Counted from the first letter of the stretch, positions 1 to 5,556 are shown. The stretch is 5,962 nt of DNA from CAIVAT01 sp964387205 (GCA_964387205.1 CAYLVY010000184.1:1-5962); one strand, 5' to 3'. Numbers and translations are program-made. The notes: a model not told the origin generated them from the sequence alone.

Positions 1-82
1 GCGCTGCATCCAGTATCTTACAGCTCCCTGGCCGGGTTGACGGTTATTGAAATTAAAAATCCGTGATGGATGGACCATAATT

Positions 83-128
83 TCCGGTGATTGGGTTGTA
101 CAAACATAACGAATAAAGCATCACCGGA
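83..128. repeat. 9-bp perfect inverted repeat
   Basis: TCCGGTGAT at 83-91 is the exact reverse complement of ATCACCGGA at 120-128, with 28 bases between the arms. The spacer contains the small palindrome TTGTACAA at 96-103. A T6 run lies at 142-147, but 13 bases beyond the second arm, too far for a normal intrinsic terminator. It could be a weak hairpin at the end of an upstream gene, an operator, or chance. I see no gene in 1-170. Confidence 0.35.
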
Positions 129-148
129 TGCCGTTGCATTGTTTTTTC

Positions 149-156
149 TAACTTTG
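149..156 (+). promoter_or_regulatory. Candidate Bacteroidota -7 box upstream of the permease
   Basis: TAACTTTG matches the Bacteroidota -7 consensus TAnnTTTG exactly. No TTTG is present 19-21 bases upstream, so the -33 element is missing or degenerate. Transcription would start near 163 and cross the antisense strand of the tRNA-His unit before reaching the permease start at 336. I see no better plus-strand promoter between the tRNA and the permease, which makes this the best candidate for that gene, but the evidence is one 8-base motif. Confidence 0.35.
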
Positions 157-172
157 CAGGGCTGCCGACCTC

Positions 173-198
173 AAAAAAAAAGACCCTGACGGGTCTTT
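173..198 (-). terminator. Rho-independent terminator of tRNA-His
   Basis: Read on the minus strand, an 8-bp stem AAAGACCC / GGGTCTTT with a 4-base GTCA loop (179-198) runs directly into nine consecutive T residues (181-173). It starts four bases after the tRNA discriminator. On the plus strand the hairpin is not followed by a T run, so it acts in the minus direction. Confidence 0.85.
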
Positions 199-201
199 GA
201 G

Positions 202-276
202 GGTGGAAGATGGGGCTCGAACCCACGACCTTCAGATCCACAATCTGACGCTCTAACCTGCTGAGCTACATCCACC
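202..276 (-). tRNA. tRNA-His (anticodon GTG)
   Basis: The minus strand folds into a full cloverleaf. The anticodon stem is TCAGA/TCTGA, and its 7-base loop TTGTGGA places anticodon GTG at 241-239. The D stem is GCTC/GAGC with GG in the loop, and the T arm is GTGGG-TTCGAGC-CCCAT. The extra G at position -1 (276) opposite C73 (202) is the hallmark of histidine tRNA and the identity element for HisRS. CCA is not encoded (the 3' flank reads CTC), so it must be added by the CCA-adding enzyme. Position 6:67 is a U-U mismatch (bases 270 and 208); every other stem position pairs. The gene has its own promoter and terminator and is therefore a single-gene transcription unit. Confidence 0.95.
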
Positions 277-289
277 ATAATTGAGGGTG

Positions 290-320
290 CAAAAATACAA
301 ACAAAATTGAAATCGCCAAA
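290..320 (-). promoter_or_regulatory. Bacteroidota-type promoter of tRNA-His
   Basis: On the minus strand, TTTG (320-317) is followed after exactly 19 bases by TATTTTTG (297-290). This matches the Bacteroidota housekeeping sigma consensus TTTG-N19-21-TAnnTTTG. The predicted start, about 7 bases downstream near 283, is a few bases before the mature tRNA 5' end at 276. It is the best promoter match in the window. It ends only 15 bases from the divergent permease start codon. Confidence 0.8.
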
Positions 321-335
321 TACAAAAACAGCAGA

Positions 336-1439
336 TTGATTCCGGGCAGGAAAGACAATGCAGGTAGTGGTTCGCTCCGGTCGTTGGCCTGGAAAAAGTT
401 CCGTGCCAACATCCCGGCCATGATTTCGTTTGGATTTTTGTTTATCACGGTTCTGATCAGCCTTTTCGGTTATCTGATCAGTCCTGACCATACTCCTTTC
501 GCCAATGACCAGAAGTTGGAACTCAGCCTCAAAAAGCCAGGCTTTTCCGTTTGGATGGTCAGGGCCGAACCGGAGAAGAAGGTGCCAGGGACTAACTTTT
601 TCAGGAGGGTTTTATTTGGAAAAGAAGAATTGAACAAAACGACACCGGTCCGATCCTGGAAAGAGAGCCGGGGAAGGTTGTATTACGTCCCGTATGATGC
701 AGTGCCCGGAGAACCGTCCAGCGTCTGCTCCATCGATATCCGAAAAGCAGAAAAACCATTCCGGAAGACATTTCTGCTCGGAACCGACCGGTTTGGAAGG
801 GATTTTCTGAGTCAGTTGATGATCGGAAGCAGGGTAAGCCTTTCGGTCGGGTTGATTTCTGTGACCATTTCCCTTTTGATCGGCATCACCCTGGGTGCGG
901 TGGCCGGATACTTTGGCGGCCGTACCGACCAGATCATCGTCTGGCTCATTAATGTAGTGTGGTCTATTCCAACCCTTTTGCTGGTAATAGCCATCACTTT
1001 TGCCCTTGGCAAAGGATTCTGGCAGGTGTTTATTGCCGTGGGGCTGACCATGTGGGTTGAAGTGGCCCGTGTGGTAAGGGGCCAGGTACTTGGTATCCGG
1101 GAAAAGGAGTATGTGGAGGCGGTCCGTGCCCTGGGTTTTTCTGATTTCAGGATCATTTTCCGGCATATCCTGCCCAACGTCATGGCAGCCGTTATTGTAA
1201 TTTCAGCGGCCAATTTCGCCTCTGCCATTTTACTTGAAGCCGGTCTCAGTTTTCTTGGATTGGGCGTTCAACCGCCCGTGCCGTCCTGGGGATCCATGAT
1301 CAAAGACAATTACGGATACATCATCCTTGATTATGCTTACCTTGCCATCCTCCCCGGGATTGCCATCATGCTGCTGGTACTGGCATTCATGCTTATCGGC
1401 AACGCATTGCGCGATGCTTTGGATGTCAGGTTAACTTAG
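336..1439 (+). CDS. ABC transporter permease, OppC/DppC family (peptide/nickel type)
   Basis: Inner-membrane permease subunit of a binding-protein-dependent ABC importer of the dipeptide/oligopeptide/nickel class, 367 aa. Visible features: a basic N-terminus (SLAWKKFRAN, 16-25); TM1 about 28-48; a long periplasmic segment 49-147; the family motif LGTDRFGRD at 148-156; TM2 about 168-192; TM3 200-224; TM4 228-247; the EAA loop that docks on the ATPase, EAVRALG at 261-267 continuing to HILPN at 277-281; TM5 281-307; TM6 333-358. The TTG start at 336 is chosen because the first in-frame ATG (420) would fall inside TM1 and remove the conserved basic stretch; no in-frame ATG or GTG lies upstream before a stop. 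No Shine-Dalgarno is seen. No OppB, binding protein or ATPase is nearby, so the substrate cannot be named. The stop overlaps that of the convergent gene. Family is sure; start is moderate. Confidence 0.88.
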   Translation: MIPGRKDNAGSGSLRSLAWKKFRANIPAMISFGFLFITVLISLFGYLISPDHTPFANDQKLELSLKKPGFSVWMVRAEPEKKVPGTNFFRRVLFGKEELNKTTPVRSWKESRGRLYYVPYDAVPGEPSSVCSIDIRKAEKPFRKTFLLGTDRFGRDFLSQLMIGSRVSLSVGLISVTISLLIGITLGAVAGYFGGRTDQIIVWLINVVWSIPTLLLVIAITFALGKGFWQVFIAVGLTMWVEVARVVRGQVLGIREKEYVEAVRALGFSDFRIIFRHILPNVMAAVIVISAANFASAILLEAGLSFLGLGVQPPVPSWGSMIKDNYGYIILDYAYLAILPGIAIMLLVLAFMLIGNALRDALDVRLT

Positions 1440-2926
1440 TTCTGCTTGCGGTAAGTACCATCACTGCAATGAACCTCTTCCCTGAAATTGCATTGCCCTT
1501 TTCTCAGGAAAAACCGGATGGAAAAATAGAGATCCATTCCTGAAAAATTACTGAGATTGAAGAAGCTGCCCAGTTTGTCGGTACCTACCGTTATACCGTG
1601 CACCCGGATAGCCAATCCAAGTTTGGGCTTCGTCCATTCATAGAGTGAAAATGGAAGGCTCACTTCAAATCCGGCAGATTCAAACCGGGGGCTAAGGCTC
1701 AATACCGCCGGTTGTACAGGTGATTTGGCGTTCCAGGCCAGTCCGTATTGAAGTAATGAATTAAAATACCAGTGACGATCGATACGGTAATCAATAGAAG
1801 CCGTGATAACGGCAGGTAACCAGGTAAAAAAGGAATTCTCCCGCCATGCGGATTCACGATCGCCATAAAACTGATAACTCAGGGTATCTAAAAATGAATT
1901 CAAATTACTGAAAGGCAGGTCATCCAGATTATCCCACCGGGATGAACGATCTTCTATATCAAAAGTGCGGGCGTTTTCCCGGAACCGGATTCCGCCCAGA
2001 TCCACGAGCCCTATCCCTATTCTGTACCAATATTCCTCATAGGGTTGTGCACAAACAGAATGATAAGGCATCTCTCCGTGGTAACGCAATAGTCGCTGCC
2101 AGGTAAATCCCAAATCGATTCCGAAGCCGCCACCTTTGAACATCGGGTCCAGTGACAATCCGTTATCCTGGTAATTCAGTGGCAAAGCAAATCCGGCAGA
2201 AGCGCGCATATTATGGATCAGGATGGTGGAATCGTCCGGTACCGTGTAATCCATATCCCCGGCATAAAAGAAGAACCCTCCCGTACCCAGGAGTCTTTTC
2301 ACAGTTACACCGGCACTCAGCGAATGGATACCATTATAGTACCATTTATATGCATAACTCAGTCCTATTTCAGCCCACGACAGACCGGCAATTTTTACTG
2401 GCAACCTTGAATCGTACCGGATATTGTACTGAGGTGAGTATGATAAACCTAACCAGGAAAAATTCGCGATATCAGCAGGAAGGTTTTTAACACTGACCAC
2501 ATTCCTGAATGAAGATGAGAGTGCGAATGCATGATTCTTCCATATGATCATCATCCCAGGCCCTGACACCTCCGTCCTGCCATAGGCACTTTTTTCACGA
2601 TAGTTATCGTGCCGGTAAAGAAACCGATCCCCGACAACATAAGGTTCCCGGTGTACCGGCCAGTCATTGCCGGGGTTTAAAATACGGGTAAAACGGTAAT
2701 CGTTTTTATGAATAAACAAATAGTTGTTTTCGAGGAATAAATTTGCCCCGACAAGCCGGATATCTAACCATGTTTTGGAATGATGCATGGAAGAAGGATT
2801 ATATCGCACTGCATTTAATCCGGCATAATTCCCCGAAATATCACCAGTCGATACCTGTCCGGCTACACGGTAGCCGGAAACGGACAGAAGCATCAGAAGA
2901 AAAAGTATCCTCCGGGATGTCATCAT
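1436..2926 (-). CDS. DUF5723-like outer-membrane beta-barrel protein
   Basis: Predicted 496-aa secreted protein. It opens with a signal peptide: MMTSRR, a hydrophobic core ILFLLMLLSVSG, and a likely cut after VAG before Gln, a common Bacteroidota pattern. The mature start (DISGNYAGLNAVRYNPSS, then a segment around VGANLFLENNY) and the end (VGTDKLGSFFNLSNFSGMDL, then YFSIRFFLRKG) resemble the DUF5723 family as I recall it. Alternating aromatic/polar strands throughout and a final aromatic-rich strand suggest an outer-membrane barrel. Some family members carry a C-terminal OmpA domain; none is present here. Molecular function is unknown. The start at 2926 (or the adjacent Met at 2923) is preferred over an in-frame ATG at 2989, which would put 21 polar residues before the signal peptide. 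No clear promoter was found upstream. It is divergent from tpx and convergent with the permease. Family assignment is from memory of motifs. Confidence 0.75.
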   Translation of the reverse strand: MMTSRRILFLLMLLSVSGYRVAGQVSTGDISGNYAGLNAVRYNPSSMHHSKTWLDIRLVGANLFLENNYLFIHKNDYRFTRILNPGNDWPVHREPYVVGDRFLYRHDNYREKSAYGRTEVSGPGMMIIWKNHAFALSSSFRNVVSVKNLPADIANFSWLGLSYSPQYNIRYDSRLPVKIAGLSWAEIGLSYAYKWYYNGIHSLSAGVTVKRLLGTGGFFFYAGDMDYTVPDDSTILIHNMRASAGFALPLNYQDNGLSLDPMFKGGGFGIDLGFTWQRLLRYHGEMPYHSVCAQPYEEYWYRIGIGLVDLGGIRFRENARTFDIEDRSSRWDNLDDLPFSNLNSFLDTLSYQFYGDRESAWRENSFFTWLPAVITASIDYRIDRHWYFNSLLQYGLAWNAKSPVQPAVLSLSPRFESAGFEVSLPFSLYEWTKPKLGLAIRVHGITVGTDKLGSFFNLSNFSGMDLYFSIRFFLRKGQCNFREEVHCSDGTYRKQN

Positions 2927-2966
2927 GATATTTAACGCCTGATTACGACGGGATATTTCATTTTCG

Positions 2967-2974
2967 TACCTTTG
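2967..2974 (+). promoter_or_regulatory. Bacteroidota -7 box of tpx
   Basis: TACCTTTG fits TAnnTTTG exactly and lies 15 bases before the tpx ATG. The -33 region (about 2942-2947) has no clear TTTG. A start near 2980-2982 would leave a leader of only about 8-10 bases with no Shine-Dalgarno. The weak -33 could mean dependence on an activator such as an oxidative-stress regulator, but no operator was recognised. Confidence 0.6.
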
Positions 2975-2989
2975 CAAAAAAATTCCCAT

Positions 2990-3487
2990 ATGGCAAACAT
3001 CACGTTAAAAGGAAACCCCATACATACAGTGGGTGAATTACCCTCAGTAGGAAGCAGACTTCCCGATTTCACTCTAACCAAGACAGATCTGTCGGATGTT
3101 ACGTTGTCCGATTTCAAAGGAAAAAGACTTGTACTGAATATCTTTCCGAGTCTCGACACAGCGGTTTGTGCCACTTCGGTCAGAAAGTTCAATGCACTGG
3201 CTGAAAAGCATGAAAACACAGTAGTACTCTGCATTTCGAAGGATCTCCCCTTCGCGCACAGCAGGTTTTGTGCTACAGAGGGGCTTAATAATGTAGTTTC
3301 GCTCTCCGAACTCAGAAACAGCAACTTCGGCAAGGATTACGGAGTCACCATCCTGGACGGCCCCCTGGCAGGACTGATGTCCCGCGCTGTTGTGGTTGCA
3401 GAAAACGGGATGGTAGTGTACCGGGAGCAGGTGCCCGATATCGTCGAGGAACCCGATTACGCCACCGCACTGGCAGTACTACGCTAA
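2990..3487 (+). CDS. tpx: Thiol peroxidase (atypical 2-Cys peroxiredoxin, Tpx)
   Basis: A 165-aa thioredoxin-fold peroxidase, the usual Tpx length. It reduces H2O2 and preferentially alkyl/lipid hydroperoxides, and is recycled by thioredoxin. The peroxidatic motif PSLDTAVCATSVRKFN (53-68) supplies Pro53, Thr57 and catalytic Cys60; most homologues have Pro where Ala58 is. The resolving cysteine is Cys94 in DLPFAHSRFC (85-94), so an intramolecular disulfide can form. A third cysteine, Cys81, lies between them. The conserved Arg is in MSRAVVV near the C-terminus. No signal peptide is seen, so it should be cytoplasmic (family members can be periplasmic). The ATG at 2990 is the start: an upstream in-frame TTG at 2972 lies within the -7 box. 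Transcribed alone, divergent from the DUF5723 gene. Confidence 0.95.
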   Translation: MANITLKGNPIHTVGELPSVGSRLPDFTLTKTDLSDVTLSDFKGKRLVLNIFPSLDTAVCATSVRKFNALAEKHENTVVLCISKDLPFAHSRFCATEGLNNVVSLSELRNSNFGKDYGVTILDGPLAGLMSRAVVVAENGMVVYREQVPDIVEEPDYATALAVLR

Positions 3488-3502
3488 TCCGCAGGATTGT
3501 CT

Positions 3503-3510
3503 GAACTTTG
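3503..3510 (+). promoter_or_regulatory. Candidate -7 box of tRNA-Leu
   Basis: GAACTTTG matches TAnnTTTG in all but the first base and ends 28 bases before the tRNA-Leu 5' end. No TTTG is seen at the expected -33 distance, which would fall inside the end of tpx. It is a plausible promoter for tRNA-Leu and possibly for the tig operon beyond it, but weak; read-through from tpx is an alternative. Confidence 0.35.
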
Positions 3511-3531
3511 CCCGTTGCTGTTCAGCAGGGC
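3510..3531 (+). other. Stem-loop between tpx and tRNA-Leu
   Basis: GCCC (3510-3513) pairs with GGGC (3528-3531), and TGCT (3516-3519) pairs with AGCA (3524-3527) around a GTTC loop, leaving a 2-base GT bulge on the 5' side. No T run follows, so it is not a canonical intrinsic terminator. It may protect the tpx 3' end or sit in the precursor leader of tRNA-Leu. Confidence 0.45.
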
Positions 3532-3538
3532 CCATGAT

Positions 3539-3592
3539 GCGGATGTGGCGTAATTGGTAGCCGCGCAAGACTTAGGATCTTGTGCCTCAGGG
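3539..3592 (+). tRNA. tRNA-Leu (anticodon TAG), 3' part lost in assembly gap
   Basis: The 5' two-thirds of a class II tRNA are visible. GCGGATG (3539-3545) is the 5' acceptor strand. A 3-bp D stem (GCG 3548-3550 with CGC 3562-3564) carries TTGGTAG in its loop. The anticodon stem CAAGA/TCTTG (3566-3570, 3578-3582) encloses loop CTTAGGA with anticodon TAG at 3573-3575, which reads CUN leucine codons. The long variable arm begins at 3583: CC (3585-3586) can pair with GG (3591-3592) around TCAG, so the first hidden base should be C, pairing with G3584. The T arm, 3' acceptor strand and discriminator fall in the N run. Truncation is an assembly effect, not a pseudogene signal. Confidence 0.9.
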
Positions 3593-3622
3593 NNNNNNNN
3601 NNNNNNNNNNNNNNNNNNNNNN
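3593..3622. other. Assembly gap (30 N)
   Basis: Thirty consecutive N bases. The gap hides the T arm and acceptor end of tRNA-Leu and whatever promoter or leader precedes tig. About 27-28 bases are needed just to finish the tRNA, so a true 30-base gap would leave only a few bases before the tig ATG; the real gap is probably longer. Confidence 0.99.
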
Positions 3623-3625
3623 TTC

Positions 3626-4882
3626 ATGAACATTTCCAGAGAGAATACCAGTGAATTGACTGCTGTAGTAAAGATCCAGGTAGACCCTTCCGATTACCAG
3701 CAAACGGTCGACGATCAAATTACCGATTACAAAAAAAAGGCCAACATCCCAGGTTTTCGCCCGGGACATGTGCCGACAGGTCTTATAAAAAAAATGTACG
3801 GCAAAGCACTGATGATCGACGAAGTTAACCGGCTGGTCAGTAAGGAATTGCTGGAGTATATAAAAAAAGAGGAACTGAATATCCTCGGGAACCCTATACC
3901 CAGTGATGAAAAAAACACACCGGTAGATTTTAACAATCAAACCTCCTTCGAGTTTTTCTTCGACCTTGGTTTTGCCCCTGATTTCACTATCCCTATGGAA
4001 TTAGAGGATAAGGTGACCTATTACCAGATCATGATCACCGACGAGATGATTGACGATTACATCATGGATCTCCGTAAGCGTTTCGGTAAACCTGCCGGTG
4101 CTGAACCAGCAGAGGGAGAATCAACCGCGGGAAACGAAAAAGAGCCCGCACGCGAACCTGCCGAAATGACCCCGGAGTTCTTCTCCACGGTTTATCCCGG
4201 CGTCAAACCGGAAACCGAAGAAGAGTTCATCCGGCAGGTAAAAAAAGATTCTGAAATCAGTTTTTCAGGAGAAACGGACAAGTTGTTTTTCAGAAATGTT
4301 ACCGATGCCCTGATCGGATCCACAGAAATGGCCTTACCGGATACATTCCTCAAACGGTGGCTGGCAGAGACCAACGAAGATAAATACACTCCGGAGGAGA
4401 TCGAAAGGGATTATCCTATGTTCGTGGAGTCAATGAAATGGCAACTTATTGAAAACAAGATCATAAAGGACAATAATATTAGTGTTTCCGAGGATGATAT
4501 CCGGGATTATATCCGGCTTAATTTCTTCCGGCATATGAATTTATTTCAGGATGATCCTGAAATGCAAAAACGATACGAATCGCTTATCGATACTTTGATG
4601 GAGAATAAAGAACAGGTTCAGAAGGTCAACGATCAGTTGTATCACCAGAAACTGATGGAATTCTTCAAAATCAATCTTCGTTACCAAACCCGCGAGGTCT
4701 CCTATAATGCTTTCATTGAAATTCTGAGCCAATCGCACCATCATGACCATCCCCATGGTACTGAGCATCATCATGATCACCCTTCCGACCATCACCATCA
4801 TGAAGAACATACCCATGAGATATCAGACGTTGACCATAAAGCAGAAGGAACCGACAATCCACAAACCAAACTGAATTTATAA
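3626..4882 (+). CDS. tig: Trigger factor, lacking the PPIase domain and with a His-rich C-terminal tail
   Basis: Ribosome-associated chaperone (418 aa) that shields nascent chains at the exit tunnel. The N-terminal ribosome-binding domain (1 to about 115) carries the signature GFRPGHVP at 43-50 (GFRKGKVP type), which contacts protein L23. After YYQIMITDEMIDDYIMDLRK a canonical protein would enter the FKBP-type prolyl isomerase domain of roughly 90-100 residues. Here residues 156-180 are an Ala/Glu/Pro/Gly-rich linker, and MTPEFFSTVYPG (181-192) already aligns with the start of the C-terminal chaperone domain, including LPDTFLKRWLAETNE. The tail 371-418 holds 16 His, 15 of them in 371-397. Bacteroides homologues, as I recall, are about 450 aa with the middle domain and no such tail. 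The ATG at 3626 directly precedes NISREN, a normal start for the family; the upstream end is hidden by the gap. Four A7-A8 tracts lie in 3731-3915. First gene of tig-clpP-clpX. Confidence 0.93.
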   Translation: MNISRENTSELTAVVKIQVDPSDYQQTVDDQITDYKKKANIPGFRPGHVPTGLIKKMYGKALMIDEVNRLVSKELLEYIKKEELNILGNPIPSDEKNTPVDFNNQTSFEFFFDLGFAPDFTIPMELEDKVTYYQIMITDEMIDDYIMDLRKRFGKPAGAEPAEGESTAGNEKEPAREPAEMTPEFFSTVYPGVKPETEEEFIRQVKKDSEISFSGETDKLFFRNVTDALIGSTEMALPDTFLKRWLAETNEDKYTPEEIERDYPMFVESMKWQLIENKIIKDNNISVSEDDIRDYIRLNFFRHMNLFQDDPEMQKRYESLIDTLMENKEQVQKVNDQLYHQKLMEFFKINLRYQTREVSYNAFIEILSQSHHHDHPHGTEHHHDHPSDHHHHEEHTHEISDVDHKAEGTDNPQTKLNL

Positions 4883-5553
4883 TGGACGAATTCTCAAAAT
4901 TTGCCACCCGCCATCTGGGCCTTAACAGCATGACCCTGGCCCGCTATAAGAGCATAACCTCCAATTACATCTCCCCGACCATTATCGAGGAGAGGCAACT
5001 AAACATAGCCACCATGGATGTTTTTTCCAGGTTGATGATGGACAGGATCATCTTTCTTGGTGTCCCCATCGATGACTATGTAGCCAACATCATTCAGGCA
5101 CAGCTCCTGTTCCTTGAATCGGTGGACTCCTCCAAGGATATCCAGATTTATCTTAACACTCCGGGAGGTTCGGTATATGCCGGTTTGGGCATTTATGACA
5201 CCATGCAGTATATCAATCCTGATGTCGCCACCATCTGTACCGGTATGGCAGCCTCGATGGGGGCAATCCTGCTTTGTGCCGGACAGAAAGGCAAGCGGAC
5301 TGCCCTGAAACACTCGAGGATACTGATCCATCAACCGATGGGACATGCCGATGGCCAGGCTTCCGACATCGATATTACCGCGAGGGAGATCCAGAAACTC
5401 AAGAAGGAGTTGTATGAGATCATTGCAGAGCATTCGGGACAGCCTTATAAAAGGATCCTGAAAGATGCCGACCGCGATTACTGGATGACCAGTGAAGAGG
5501 CGAAAGATTACGGAATGATTGATGAAATTCTGATCAGGACCAAAAAAGATTGA
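4882..5553 (+). CDS. clpP: ATP-dependent Clp protease proteolytic subunit ClpP
   Basis: Serine peptidase (family S14) that assembles into a tetradecameric barrel and degrades substrates fed by ClpX or another Clp ATPase in the cytoplasm. It has 223 aa against 207 in E. coli. The catalytic triad is visible: Ser125 in GMAASMG, His150 in IHQPMG, and Asp199 in DADRDYW. The spacings of 25 and 49 residues equal those of E. coli Ser97-His122-Asp171. The oxyanion/substrate strand PGGSVYAG begins at 94. The first 30 or so residues (MDEFSKFATRHLG...) precede the conserved core that starts near ISPTIIEERQ; this longer N-terminus occurs in Bacteroidota and is probably removed autocatalytically. The ATG shares its A with the tig stop codon (TAATG), indicating translational coupling; no Shine-Dalgarno. 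Confidence 0.98.
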   Translation: MDEFSKFATRHLGLNSMTLARYKSITSNYISPTIIEERQLNIATMDVFSRLMMDRIIFLGVPIDDYVANIIQAQLLFLESVDSSKDIQIYLNTPGGSVYAGLGIYDTMQYINPDVATICTGMAASMGAILLCAGQKGKRTALKHSRILIHQPMGHADGQASDIDITAREIQKLKKELYEIIAEHSGQPYKRILKDADRDYWMTSEEAKDYGMIDEILIRTKKD

Positions 5554-5556
5554 TCC

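Noticed and set aside
1..66. Possible 3' end of a plus-strand coding region entering from the left
   Set aside because: Frame 1 is open to a TGA at 64-66 and frame 3 to a TGA at 48-50, but 16-21 residues show no recognisable motif and nothing distinguishes the frames.
53..241. 62-aa minus-strand ORF
   Set aside because: It begins inside tRNA-His, crosses its terminator and has no family resemblance.
171..491. Minus-strand ORF of 106 aa
   Set aside because: It covers tRNA-His, its promoter and the antisense of the permease start; composition is that of a shadow frame.
612..1228. Two long minus-strand ORFs (612-1166 and 812-1228)
   Set aside because: Both are antisense to the strongly conserved permease core, with no signal or motif of their own.
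2152..2490. Plus-strand ORFs inside the DUF5723 gene
   Set aside because: Antisense shadows; the minus-strand frame has a signal peptide and consistent beta-barrel composition over its full length.
2927..2989. Longer start (ATG at 2989) for the DUF5723-like gene
   Set aside because: It would add 21 polar residues ahead of a clear signal peptide and abut the tpx start codon; Met at 2926 or 2923 fits secretion.
2972..2989. TTG at 2972 as the start of tpx
   Set aside because: The TTG is part of the -7 promoter box TACCTTTG, so it is upstream of the transcript start; the ATG at 2990 gives normal Tpx length.
3554..3625. Extended N-terminus of trigger factor through the N run
   Set aside because: The apparent start lies in the D loop of tRNA-Leu and the frame passes through undetermined bases; the ATG at 3626 is the family start.
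4736..4800. Short tandem repeat or CRISPR-like array in the His codon region
   Set aside because: Units are irregular CAC/CAT/GAC codons within an open frame, with no constant repeat-spacer spacing. No CRISPR array, insertion sequence or attachment site was seen anywhere in the window.
4541..4816. Met-rich minus-strand ORF
   Set aside because: The Met repeats are just the complement of the CAT/CAC histidine codons in the tig tail.
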